Shown one piece after another: positions 1 through 8,458 of a stretch of DNA of 64,000 bases (position 1 is the first letter of the stretch; every line of letters starts with the position of its first letter). The notes under the pieces are model-generated. The model worked only from the letters and a program-made list of their open reading frames with translations. It did no database searches and was not told the DNA's origin. The position numbers and the translations under genes were made by a program. Location: contig NZ_ANAM01000001.1 of NCBI RefSeq assembly GCF_000330705.1, positions 124,001 through 188,000 on the forward strand, in the 5' to 3' direction. Source of the DNA: Salinicoccus carnicancri Crm (GTDB taxonomy: Bacteria > Bacillota > Bacilli > Staphylococcales > Salinicoccaceae).

Positions 1-160
1 AAATGAAAGGATGGTGCTGCACGCTTTCGGCATAGGTACCGATCTTTTCTGCAAAAGAAATGCCATCAAGATATTTAACGAATTTGAACTTCCTGATGAC
101 CATTTCATTTTCGACGGACCATCCATCCATTTTTTCCGCCTGTGCCTTTACATCTTCCAT
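1..160 (-). CDS. Pterin-4a-carbinolamine dehydratase, 3' end missing (runs off window)
   Basis: Only the first 53 codons are in the window. The start ATG (160-158) follows an AGGAGG ribosome binding site. The visible protein begins MEDVKAQAEKMDGW and ends with the family's hallmark histidine pair in SVQHHPF. In this family (PCD/PhhB) the two histidines take part in dehydrating 4a-hydroxytetrahydropterin, which regenerates the pterin cofactor. No aromatic amino acid hydroxylase is visible nearby, so the physiological role here is open; stand-alone PCD proteins are also linked to pterin and molybdopterin metabolism. The active-site context and strong RBS make the family call fairly safe despite truncation. 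Confidence 0.8.
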   Translation of the reverse strand, partial: MEDVKAQAEKMDGWSVENEMVIRKFKFVKYLDGISFAEKIGTYAESVQHHPFI

Positions 161-233
161 AAGCAATCCTCCTCAAATGTCCTGTAATCCTCTCTACCCC
201 GTTTCAAGTGCAGTCAATCTGTCGCATCCAGGA

Positions 234-250
234 ATAACGCCGGGCGTTAC
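234..250. repeat. Short palindromic element, copy 1
   Basis: The 17 bases ataacgccgggcgttac form an inverted repeat (TAACGCC around one G). The exact reverse complement occurs at 60864-60880 inside nadB, and degenerate versions occur near 30040 and 36671. It lies in the promoter region upstream of the pterin dehydratase gene. Function unknown; it may be chance. Confidence 0.35.
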
Positions 251-331
251 ATAGGCTGTTATAATTTTACTGAATGCTTTCATATCAACGGTTTGGATGA
301 ATAACGCATGGCATTATAATGTGTTTTAATC

Positions 332-364
332 AAAAACAGGACTGATTTGTATCAGCCCTGTTTC
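332..364 (-). terminator. Intrinsic terminator of the teichoic acid glycosyltransferase operon
   Basis: On the minus strand an AAACAGG(G)CTGAT arm pairs with ATCAG(T)CCTGTTT around a four-base loop and is followed by a T-rich run. It lies about 10 bases after the stop of the 374-2506 gene. Confidence 0.75.
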
Positions 365-373
365 AGTAACATA

Positions 374-2506
374 TTATTTTTCAAATACTGCATCCACAAC
401 TTTTTCTGATGACCTTCCGTCATCCCAGCTGCAGAATCTTTCGTGGAATTTCTCATATCGCTCCTTGTATTTCTCGCTGACTTCATCGATATTTTCAATC
501 GCATCCATTACGTCGTCATTATTCATTAGCAGCGGCCCGGGGAGCTCTGTCTCCATATCGATGTAGAAGCCGCGCAACTGTCCCTGGTATTTTTCAATGT
601 CGTAAGTGTAGAACAGTATCGGACGTTTCAGATTGGCATAATCAAAGAATACCGATGAATAGTCTGTGATGAGAATATCGGACATCAGATACAGTTCGCT
701 GACATCACTGTATTTTGATACATCATATGCGAAGCCTTCCAGATCTGTCAGATCGATATTGGAAGCGACGACATAATGCATCCTGAGCAGGATGATGTAT
801 TCATCCCCGAATTGCTCTTTCATCCTGTGCAGGTCGAGGTTCAGATCGAATCTGTACTTTCCGACTTTGTAATATTCGTCATCACGCCATGTTGGTGCGT
901 AAAGGATGATTTTCTTGTTGGTCGGCAAGTAGATCCTTCTTTTAAGTTTCTTGATGGTTTCATCATCATTGCGGTTCGTCAAAATGTCGTTTCTCGGATA
1001 TCCGGTCTGGAGCATCGTGTTGTTGAACCAGAACGCTCTTCTGAAAATATCAGAAGAATACTGGTTGGGAGCAATCAGATAATCCCATTTATCGGTTTCA
1101 CGGTTGAAGTTCCTCTTATACCGGGCAGAATTTGTGCCGGGCATATGGACATCGGCCATGTCTCCCGCAAGTCTTTTCAGTGGTGTGCCGTGCCATGTCT
1201 GGAGATATGACTGGCCATCCCTTTTGATGTAGCTGTTAGGCATCCTGACGTTGCTGACGACATATTTCGCCCTCGCAAGGTAGTAGTAATACTTGAGGGA
1301 GAAACGTTTAACAGTTTCAGGGTTTCCTGGTATTTTGACCGGCTTGTTCATCACCCAGATGAATTTATAGTCCTTTTTGTTTTCAAGCATGTACTCATAT
1401 ATATATTTAGGACTGTCGGAATAGGATTTACCCTGGAAACTTTCAAAAACGACGAGATTGTCTTGGAAATCCATATTTTTAAATACGCGTTTATAAAGCA
1501 GTTCCTTGCGGCCTTTTTTGGAAGCCATGCCTTTTTTGATGTCCCTCAGCAGATGGTTGAAGTTGCTCAGTTTCCGGAAGATGCTTTTTTTGTTCGATTG
1601 TATCGCCTTTACATCATTTTTCAGTATGAAGTCTTTATTTTCCAGTCGTTCCGGATCAATTTTCTTTATACTTTCCACCAGGCCTTCAAAATATCGATCG
1701 ATGGTGGAATCGTCCTTGAATTCTGGCACCAGCCGTTTCCTGTAGAAGTTGAGGAGTTTGTCATCCAGGTATTTCTGGGCTTCCTCACTGAGTTCCTCTG
1801 TCCTCAGCTGATTATATATACCGAAGAGGTCAGGTGTCAGCTGTTCCAGGGGAGATTGCCTGAGTGACGGATTGTTGATTGGATCATTCCTTCTCCTTCT
1901 GAAGTATATTGCTTCATAGGAATAGGGTATCATTTCAATCTCTTCCATCAGCGGAATCATGAAAGTCAGATCTGAATACGTTTTGAATTCTTCGGAAAAC
2001 CGCAGGTTCATGCCATCGATGACTGCTTTTGAAATCATGAAGTTGATGGCCGAGTTTGTCCTGAGCAGGTTGTATCTTCTTGTCGAATACATCTTTATCT
2101 TGTTCGTACCCGGCAGTATGATTACAGAGCTTGAACTGAAGTCCGTCGATTTCATCCTGCCGCGGATCATTGGGAATTCACCGATGTTATCGCTGAGGAG
2201 CTGCAGCATGTTCTCGGATATATAATCGTCACTGTCCAGGAAGTATACGTAATCTCCCTTTGCTTCTTCGATACCGATATTGCGCGCAGCGCCCACATTC
2301 AGATCTGCAGGTGTATCGATGAACCTGTATCTGTCATCATCCAGGTATGCATCGTCAGTCACTTTTTTCAATGATTCTGTATCTGAATGGAGGACCAGTA
2401 CTTCAAAGTTTGTGTATGCCTGTTTTCTCAATGATTCCAAGGCAGTATTGATATACTCCTCATTTTTTTCTGCCGGCGTGATTACAGAAATCAAATTATT
2501 ATTCAT
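374..2506 (-). CDS. Two-domain teichoic acid polymerase: GT2 glycosyltransferase fused to CDP-glycerol glycerophosphotransferase
   Basis: A 710-residue protein. Residues 1 to about 230 form a GT-A (GT2) domain with ARNIGIEEAKGDYVYFLDSDD, whose DSDD is the metal and nucleotide-sugar binding motif. Residues from about 360 to the end match the TagF/TarF family: TWHGTPLKRL and ITDYSSVFFDY are the conserved catalytic-region motifs. TagF-type enzymes transfer glycerol phosphate from CDP-glycerol onto a growing wall teichoic acid chain at the inner face of the membrane. The start at 2506 has a GGAG site seven bases upstream; a longer frame exists but would lie inside the upstream gene. It overlaps the upstream glycosyltransferase by eight bases, implying translational coupling. 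Whether the GT2 half is active, and on which sugar, cannot be told from sequence; its usual VIIPVYN start is replaced by VITPAEKN. Confidence 0.85.
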   Translation of the reverse strand: MNNNLISVITPAEKNEEYINTALESLRKQAYTNFEVLVLHSDTESLKKVTDDAYLDDDRYRFIDTPADLNVGAARNIGIEEAKGDYVYFLDSDDYISENMLQLLSDNIGEFPMIRGRMKSTDFSSSSVIILPGTNKIKMYSTRRYNLLRTNSAINFMISKAVIDGMNLRFSEEFKTYSDLTFMIPLMEEIEMIPYSYEAIYFRRRRNDPINNPSLRQSPLEQLTPDLFGIYNQLRTEELSEEAQKYLDDKLLNFYRKRLVPEFKDDSTIDRYFEGLVESIKKIDPERLENKDFILKNDVKAIQSNKKSIFRKLSNFNHLLRDIKKGMASKKGRKELLYKRVFKNMDFQDNLVVFESFQGKSYSDSPKYIYEYMLENKKDYKFIWVMNKPVKIPGNPETVKRFSLKYYYYLARAKYVVSNVRMPNSYIKRDGQSYLQTWHGTPLKRLAGDMADVHMPGTNSARYKRNFNRETDKWDYLIAPNQYSSDIFRRAFWFNNTMLQTGYPRNDILTNRNDDETIKKLKRRIYLPTNKKIILYAPTWRDDEYYKVGKYRFDLNLDLHRMKEQFGDEYIILLRMHYVVASNIDLTDLEGFAYDVSKYSDVSELYLMSDILITDYSSVFFDYANLKRPILFYTYDIEKYQGQLRGFYIDMETELPGPLLMNNDDVMDAIENIDEVSEKYKERYEKFHERFCSWDDGRSSEKVVDAVFEK

Positions 2507-4100
2507 AGATATTGCTCCTTTCTCCTTCTTCCAGCAGCTTATCCGCGAGCGAGAACCATAGATCCTGATAGTTTTCTTTGCTGAATTTCGTCTGCATTGT
2601 CCTGCCTGCCTCACTGCCCATACGCCTTGTTTCTTCAGGGTTTTTCAGCATATGGATGATTCTTTCTGATAAGGCATCTATGTCCCCTTTTTCTATGAGG
2701 AAACCGTTTGTCCCGTCCTCAATCATATCAGAAGGGCCATATCTTATGTCATAACTGACAACGGGAGTATTATTCGCCATGCTTTCCATGACGGAAAGGG
2801 AGAAGCCTTCGGCGTTGGAGGTAACGACGGATAAGGCAGCATCCTGGTATACTTTTTCAGGGTTCTGGGTATATCCCTTGATCAGTACATTATTTCCGAG
2901 GTCAAGTGAGTCTATCAAATCGGCATACTCTTCCTTTTTATCTCCGGACCCCCATATTTCCAATCTGGCTTCTGGTACTTCCCTGACGACATTTTTGAAT
3001 GCCCTGATGGTGTGGTCGATGTTTTTGACACTTGAGAATCTTGAGACTACTGACACTTTGGACATGTCCCTTCCGCTTTGACCGCTGTAATGTTTTACAT
3101 TGGCGACAAAGGACCTTACACCTCTGATTTTCGGGACATTCACTTCATAATAGTTTGGGATGACAAACACTTTATCCTCATGGCCGAAACGGCTGGCTAT
3201 GTCATCTTTCTGTTTTTCTGTCAGAACGATGAGTGCGTCGACATTTCCTATATTCTCCACCGCATATCTGTTCCGTTTATTCAGTTCGGAATCAGGATCA
3301 TCCGGATTTCTCAGGTGGTTGCTGTGAGGGCGTAGTGCAGTTTTTGCGAGTGGATGATCCAGTTTGACGAGCAGCTCATCGGTGGTGCGTGTGTCTGAAA
3401 TTGCCACGACTCTGGAATCCGCTTCGTTTATGACACTTTTCAGCCAGTGCAGTTTATGGGGCACCGCATCGCCGGTCGTTTCACTGAGCACTTCCTTATT
3501 CGAACCGAAATGGGTGATCCGGCTGACTTTCCCAGTGGAGGGTTCATGCCAGAAATTCAGAAAGGCGGTGCCTGATTTATCAAAGAATACTTCCTGTCTG
3601 ACCTTATTCTCTTCAAAGCTGAAGTACTGCACCCTGCTCACCTGTCCGTAGTAGTTGCGGTTCTCCCGCCGTATCCTGTACCGATTCTCATTGAAGTAGT
3701 CTGTGAAATCGAGAGTGTCATCATCCCGGAGCGCGATGTATTTTTCATATATACCGTTGTTATAAAGTCTGTAGGCATTGTAATTCTTTCTCTGGATTAC
3801 AGCATATCGCCCCGTATAATCGGAAAGATCTATTTTCATTTTGCGGATATTGATCTTATCTTTTCTCCCGTATAATGCCAAATCCTCAAACATGTTACGT
3901 ATGACCACTTTACTGCTGACTTTGCCCATTTTCTTGAGTTTCTGACAGATGATGGGGAAGCGTGGTTCATAGCTGAATGTCAGTATCTGGGTATCATAGC
4001 CTGCATCAGCAAAAGTGCTTGCCTGTCTCAAGGATGCATGTGTGAGCCCGCCCTTGTTGACATCTATGGAGTTAAGTAGAAAAATAATCCTGGGTTTCAT
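2499..4100 (-). CDS. Teichoic acid alpha-glycosyltransferase, TagE/TarM-like (GT4)
   Basis: A 533-residue cytoplasmic protein. The N-terminus MKPRIIFLLNSIDVNKGGLT is the Rossmann start of a GT-B fold with the GG loop. The C-terminal half carries the GT4 signature EGFSLSVMESMANNTPVVSY followed by DIRYGPSDMI, which is typical of poly(glycerol-phosphate) glucosyltransferase TagE and S. aureus TarM. The middle part has the beta-sheet DUF1975-like region found in these enzymes. It probably decorates wall teichoic acid with alpha-linked sugar from a UDP-sugar. It is first in an operon with the TagF-type polymerase, so the pair likely makes and decorates the same polymer. The acceptor polymer and sugar are inference. 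Confidence 0.82.
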   Translation of the reverse strand: MKPRIIFLLNSIDVNKGGLTHASLRQASTFADAGYDTQILTFSYEPRFPIICQKLKKMGKVSSKVVIRNMFEDLALYGRKDKINIRKMKIDLSDYTGRYAVIQRKNYNAYRLYNNGIYEKYIALRDDDTLDFTDYFNENRYRIRRENRNYYGQVSRVQYFSFEENKVRQEVFFDKSGTAFLNFWHEPSTGKVSRITHFGSNKEVLSETTGDAVPHKLHWLKSVINEADSRVVAISDTRTTDELLVKLDHPLAKTALRPHSNHLRNPDDPDSELNKRNRYAVENIGNVDALIVLTEKQKDDIASRFGHEDKVFVIPNYYEVNVPKIRGVRSFVANVKHYSGQSGRDMSKVSVVSRFSSVKNIDHTIRAFKNVVREVPEARLEIWGSGDKKEEYADLIDSLDLGNNVLIKGYTQNPEKVYQDAALSVVTSNAEGFSLSVMESMANNTPVVSYDIRYGPSDMIEDGTNGFLIEKGDIDALSERIIHMLKNPEETRRMGSEAGRTMQTKFSKENYQDLWFSLADKLLEEGERSNIYE

Positions 4101-4223
4101 AAAATCATCCTTGTCTTAGCCTCATTCATTTGAGGATTATACTATATTATATTACTTTAAGTATATACTAAAAGAAAAACGATAAACGTACAGGTGGTTA
4201 AAAACCTGGGAAAGGGCGAATAC

Positions 4224-4700
4224 ATGATTAATGAGACGGACAGGGTCTATTTGAAACGCTGTGTGGAACTGGCTGAGGAGGCGCTTGAAAAGGGCAATGC
4301 CCCCTTCGGCTCGCTGCTCTTATCCCGTGACGGTGAAGTTCTCTTTGAGGATCATAACAGAAACGCCGGAGGTGACGAGACTCGGCATCCGGAATTCGAG
4401 ATTGCCAGGTGGGCTGCTTCGAATCTGAGCGAAGAGGAACGGTGTGGTGCAACGGTCTACACTTCGGGGGAACACTGCTCGATGTGTGCATCCGCCCACG
4501 GGCTCGCTTCTCTTGGCCGCATAGTATATGCCAGTTCATCAGAACAGCTGAAACACTGGCATGAGGATCTGGGTGTCGAGTCGGGAAATCTCCGGGGGCT
4601 CTCGATACCTGAAGTGATACGCGGTGTGGAAGTTGATGGTCCCGATGAAGAATTATCGGAAGCAGTACGGAAATTACAGTACACTTATCAGAAATCATAG
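4224..4700 (+). CDS. Nucleoside/cytidine deaminase family protein
   Basis: A 158-residue member of the zinc-dependent CMP/dCMP/TadA deaminase superfamily. The first zinc and proton-shuttle motif appears as TRHPEFEIARWA (HPE instead of the more common HAE), and the second as SGEHCSMCASAHG (CxxC). It hydrolyses an amino group from a nucleoside or base; the substrate cannot be assigned (guanine-deaminase-like and cytidine-like relatives share these motifs). The chosen ATG at 4224 has AAAGGGCG upstream; an in-frame GTG at 4194 lacks a good RBS. Transcribed alone, divergently from the teichoic genes, and closed by the 4708-4736 terminator. Confidence 0.8.
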   Translation: MINETDRVYLKRCVELAEEALEKGNAPFGSLLLSRDGEVLFEDHNRNAGGDETRHPEFEIARWAASNLSEEERCGATVYTSGEHCSMCASAHGLASLGRIVYASSSEQLKHWHEDLGVESGNLRGLSIPEVIRGVEVDGPDEELSEAVRKLQYTYQKS

Positions 4701-4707
4701 GAACAGA

Positions 4708-4736
4708 AAAAGAGGTCCCGTTTCGGGACCTCTTTT
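4708..4736. terminator. Bidirectional terminator between convergent genes
   Basis: A perfect 13-bp inverted repeat (AAAAGAGGTCCCG / CGGGACCTCTTTT) with a TTT loop. It has A-runs and T-runs on both sides and serves the deaminase gene and the convergent DUF1641 gene. Confidence 0.88.
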
Positions 4737-5376
4737 ACTTTCTCAGCAATACGAGGGGAATCATCATCAGAGCACCGGCACCGGCCGCCAAAGCGTAGCC
4801 ATACGGCTTTTTTTTATCTTCTTCATAATTACTTTTCTGTTCATCCACTTCACGTTCGGAGTTCTGTACCCGTTCAGTCTGGGGCCTTATGTTCTCCCCT
4901 TCATCCACCCCGGTTCCCAGGCCTTTCAATATCTGAAGTAGGACATTGACGCCTTCCACCACTTCCGGGTCCTTCAATGCCCCGAGGAGGCCTCTATAAC
5001 CTGCTTTCTTATTACTGTGTTCGTATTCCGCCGCTTTTGAAACCCCGGTGTTGATCTTAAGTACGAGCGGTTCAATCTCAGTCATATTCACAGTGCCGAG
5101 AAGCTGGAACAAAAGAAGTGTATTCTTGATGGACTGTGGTGTCTCGGAATCATTCAGGGCGGTCACTATCCGGTGGATGATCCTGTCACTCTGGCCGAGA
5201 CCGCTATCCATCATATCCAGCAAGTCGCGGTCCTTCATCTTGTCCGCTATCGACAGGATATCTCCGAGGACTTCCTTATGCTTCGTCAGAAGTTGCTCCA
5301 GCTCCCGGATTTCACGTTCGTGCTGCACTTCGGGGTCGGTTTCCATTCTATGGATCACTTTCGTTGCTTTGGCCAT
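4735..5376 (-). CDS. DUF1641 protein, YrhD-like formate dehydrogenase partner
   Basis: A 213-residue protein with a helical N-terminal region, the DUF1641 core (about residues 60-150, LLLFQLLGTVNMTEIEPLV) and a single C-terminal membrane segment (YALAAGAGALMMIPLVLL) ending in RK. In Bacillus subtilis the homologue yrhD sits beside the formate dehydrogenase gene yrhE, and staphylococci keep the same pair. Here its ATG overlaps the fdhA stop (TAATG), so the two are translationally coupled. It may anchor or couple the soluble dehydrogenase at the membrane, as a tail-anchored subunit; the biochemical role is not established. Confidence 0.8.
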   Translation of the reverse strand: MAKATKVIHRMETDPEVQHEREIRELEQLLTKHKEVLGDILSIADKMKDRDLLDMMDSGLGQSDRIIHRIVTALNDSETPQSIKNTLLLFQLLGTVNMTEIEPLVLKINTGVSKAAEYEHSNKKAGYRGLLGALKDPEVVEGVNVLLQILKGLGTGVDEGENIRPQTERVQNSEREVDEQKSNYEEDKKKPYGYALAAGAGALMMIPLVLLRK

Positions 5377-8327
5377 TATTTATCCCCCCTTCTCGCCTTG
5401 ACGATGTCTCCCGGGAAGATATAGTCGGGGCGTGCCCATTTCTCTTCCACGTTTACACCGATTTGCGGCTGCGGGTTGCCGTAACGGTGATTGGTTTTTG
5501 GAAGCGGGCTTTTGCCTTTGGGTTCCAACACTTCCATTTTTACGGAGACCTCTTTGTATGCAGGCGTATCCGTGTCTTTATCGGAGTGGGAGCTTGTAAG
5601 GTAGTTGATCGCTCCTTCACCGGCTGTGTTCATCGGCAGATACAGCTGTTTGCCGAATACGCGGTCTGTGACAATGCAACTCACTTTGACACTGCCGTAA
5701 GGGGAGGTCAGGCGGACTTTGGTGCCGTCTTCAAGTTTGCGCTCCCCGGCAAGCTGCGGTGATACTTCAAGAAATACTTCAGGAGTCTTCCCTGTAATGG
5801 CATCGGATTTGTATGTCATGTTCCCTTCGTGGAAATGCTCCAGAATTCTGCCGTTGTTGACGTGCAGGTCATACTGGTCTTCAAATTCGAGCGGTTTTGT
5901 CCACTCGACCGGCCAGAGTTGCGCTTTGCCTCCAGGCAGTGGGAATTCCTTTTCAAACAGAAGCGGCGTATCCGTACCATCTTCAGCGACCGGCCACTGC
6001 AGGCTGTCATATCCTTCAAGACGGTCATAGCTTACCCCTGCAAAAAGCGGTGTCAGGGAAGCCGCTTCATCCATGATTTCACCCGGATGGCTGTAGTCCC
6101 ATCCTGCCCCCATGCGGTTGGCGATTTCCTGTATGATCTCCCAGTCCGGTCTCGATTGGCCGAGTGGGTCCATCACCTTATAAAGACGCTGGAACCTCCT
6201 TTCCGTATTCACGAATGTGCCGTCTTTTTCCAGGCTCGGACTGGCAGGCAGTACCACATCGGCGTACTGGCATGTTTTAGAGAAGAAAATGTCCTGCACC
6301 ACGAAAAATTTCAGCTTTTCAAATGCGGACTGGACATAGTTGATATTGGAGTCCACGATGCCCATGTCCTCGCCCTTCAGGTACAGTACATCGAGGTTAC
6401 CCTCGTGGATGGCATCGACCATTTCATGGTTGTTCAGTCCGGGTTCTGTTGGTATTTCTGCGCTCCAGTTCTCTTCAAAACGTGCGCGTACGTCATCATC
6501 CGTCACAAACTGGTAGCCTGGGAAACGGTCGGGCATGCTCCCGAAGTCGCTTGCCCCCTGGACGTTGTTATGTCCGCGGAGCGGATATGCGCCGGCACCA
6601 GGCTTCATATAGTTCCCGGTTACCAGCAGCAGGTTGGAGATTGCGGTACTCGCATCACTGCCGCCGCCATGCTGTGTAATCCCCATCGCCCACAGGATGG
6701 ATGTCGTCCTTGCTTCATGTATCGATGTTGCGATTTCAATCAGTTCCTCTTTCGTCATTCCTGTAATGTCAGAAGCATACTCCAGTGTGTATTTTTCAAG
6801 GCTTGCCATGTACTCATCGACGTCGTTCACATGGTCGCGGAGGAATGCCTTATCATCCCAGCCCTGGTCGATGATGTACTTCGTCACGGCTGACAGCCAC
6901 ACCAGGTCGCTTCCCGGCGCGGGTCTGACGAAGAGGTCTGCACGGCTTGCCAGTTCATTTTCACGTAGATCGGCAACGATGACTTTCTGTCCGTGGAGTT
7001 TCTGCGCACGTTTCACACGTGTCGCAAGCACCGGGTGGGATTCTGCGGTGTTGGACCCTACAGAAATGACGAGATCCGCCTGTGCGATGTCACCGATGCC
7101 GCCGGAGTCCCCGCCGTACCCGACGGTGCGCCATAATCCCATTGTTGCCGGGGACTGGCAGTATCTTGAACAGTTGTCGATGTTGTTGGTTCCGATGACA
7201 CCTCTTGCAAGTTTCTGCATCAGGTAGGATTCTTCATTCGTACATTTAGAAGATGAGATGAAAGCGAGTGAGTCCGGTCCTTTTTCCCTCCGGTTTTCCT
7301 TGAATTTCTTTTCGATGAGATAGAGGGCTTCTTCCCATTCCGCCTCACGGAATTCATCACCTTCGCGGATCAGCGGCTTTGTCAGACGTTCCTCGCTGTT
7401 TACGAAGTCCCAGCCGAACTTGCCTTTGACGCAGGTGGAAATCCCGTTTGCCGGGGCCTCTTCCTGCGGTTCGATCTTCAGGATCTCACGGTCTTTCGTC
7501 CATACATCGAATGAACAGCCGACACCGCAGTATGTGCAGACGGTTTTCGTCTTTTTGATCCGTTCTTCGCGCATTGTCGCTTCGACATCCGAGACGGCCA
7601 TGAGCGAGCCGTATCCCGTTTCGATATCCTTTGTAATATCGACCATCGGGCGGAATGTCTCTTCAGCCATTCCGGTCAGGAAACCGGCCTCCCCTTCCAT
7701 GCCGACTTCCATCATCGCGTTACACGGGCACACTGTGGAGCAATGACCGCAGTTCACACATGATGATTCATCTATCGTAGTATCGTTATCCCAGATGACG
7801 CGCGGCCGTTCAAGTGTCCAGTCAATCAGGAGGGTCTCATTCACCTGGAGGTCCTGGCATGCCTCGACGCACCGCCCGCACAGGATACACTGGTCAGGGT
7901 CATAGCGGTAGAATGCATTCCGCTGCACTTCATGGTCCTTTCCTGTGTGCGGCGTATCCTGGTGGCTGATCCTCATCTCTTTCACCGTGTTATGTATTTC
8001 ACAGTTTCCGTTGTTGAAATCGCACACCGTACAATAGAGTTCGTGATTGCCTAAAATACGGTCCATGGCGATGAGCTGCGCTTCGTGGATATCATCCCCG
8101 ACAGTCTCCACCACATCCCCTTCATTTATGGTAGTGGAACAGGAACGGACGTATTCACCGTTGACCTTGACGATACATGCATCACATGTTTCAAGGGCAC
8201 CGAGGCTTTCGTGGTAGCAAAGGTGCGGCGGCTCTGTCCCATTCTCCTTCAGATGACTCAAAAGCATAACGTCATTCTGAACGCTCTGCTTTGTTCCGTT
8301 CAGCGTAATTTCAAGATGGTCATTCAT
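5376..8327 (-). CDS. fdhA: NAD-type formate dehydrogenase alpha subunit (molybdopterin, cysteine-containing)
   Basis: A 983-residue fusion of a NuoG-like iron-sulfur module with a molybdopterin oxidoreductase. Residues 37, 48, 51 and 63 are the four 2Fe-2S cysteines; HELYCTVCDFNNGNCEIHN and two ferredoxin motifs (CILCGRCVEACQ, CVNCGHCSTVCPC) follow; then TVCTYCGVGCSFDVW binds the Mo-proximal 4Fe-4S cluster. The Mo ligand is a cysteine (NNIDNCSRYCQSP, near residue 395) where some formate dehydrogenases use selenocysteine. It oxidises formate to CO2 and passes electrons through the clusters; it resembles YrhE. A clear RBS (AAAGGAG) precedes the ATG at 8327. It needs molybdenum cofactor, which fits the modAB genes at 24.6-26.1 kb. 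Confidence 0.9.
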   Translation of the reverse strand: MNDHLEITLNGTKQSVQNDVMLLSHLKENGTEPPHLCYHESLGALETCDACIVKVNGEYVRSCSTTINEGDVVETVGDDIHEAQLIAMDRILGNHELYCTVCDFNNGNCEIHNTVKEMRISHQDTPHTGKDHEVQRNAFYRYDPDQCILCGRCVEACQDLQVNETLLIDWTLERPRVIWDNDTTIDESSCVNCGHCSTVCPCNAMMEVGMEGEAGFLTGMAEETFRPMVDITKDIETGYGSLMAVSDVEATMREERIKKTKTVCTYCGVGCSFDVWTKDREILKIEPQEEAPANGISTCVKGKFGWDFVNSEERLTKPLIREGDEFREAEWEEALYLIEKKFKENRREKGPDSLAFISSSKCTNEESYLMQKLARGVIGTNNIDNCSRYCQSPATMGLWRTVGYGGDSGGIGDIAQADLVISVGSNTAESHPVLATRVKRAQKLHGQKVIVADLRENELASRADLFVRPAPGSDLVWLSAVTKYIIDQGWDDKAFLRDHVNDVDEYMASLEKYTLEYASDITGMTKEELIEIATSIHEARTTSILWAMGITQHGGGSDASTAISNLLLVTGNYMKPGAGAYPLRGHNNVQGASDFGSMPDRFPGYQFVTDDDVRARFEENWSAEIPTEPGLNNHEMVDAIHEGNLDVLYLKGEDMGIVDSNINYVQSAFEKLKFFVVQDIFFSKTCQYADVVLPASPSLEKDGTFVNTERRFQRLYKVMDPLGQSRPDWEIIQEIANRMGAGWDYSHPGEIMDEAASLTPLFAGVSYDRLEGYDSLQWPVAEDGTDTPLLFEKEFPLPGGKAQLWPVEWTKPLEFEDQYDLHVNNGRILEHFHEGNMTYKSDAITGKTPEVFLEVSPQLAGERKLEDGTKVRLTSPYGSVKVSCIVTDRVFGKQLYLPMNTAGEGAINYLTSSHSDKDTDTPAYKEVSVKMEVLEPKGKSPLPKTNHRYGNPQPQIGVNVEEKWARPDYIFPGDIVKARRGDK

Positions 8328-8428
8328 GTCTATATCTCCTTTCCCGAGTCTTTATCTTTCATGTTTCCCCTTTTGCATCCGTTTAAATCATCAATATCAG
8401 ATTATTCAGAGATTAAGTGAGAATAATA

Positions 8429-8458
8429 AAGGAAACGGACGTTTTAGCCCGTTTCCTT
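8429..8458 (-). terminator. Terminator of the UvrA-like gene
   Basis: 10-bp arms AAGGAAACGG / CCGTTTCCTT with a ten-base loop, followed on the minus strand by TTATTATT. The stem touches the stop codon of the UvrA-like gene. Confidence 0.7.

Noticed and set aside
5829-6893. A 354-codon frame on the plus strand, antisense to the formate dehydrogenase gene
   Set aside because: The opposite strand encodes conserved molybdopterin motifs throughout; no RBS and no protein family for this frame.
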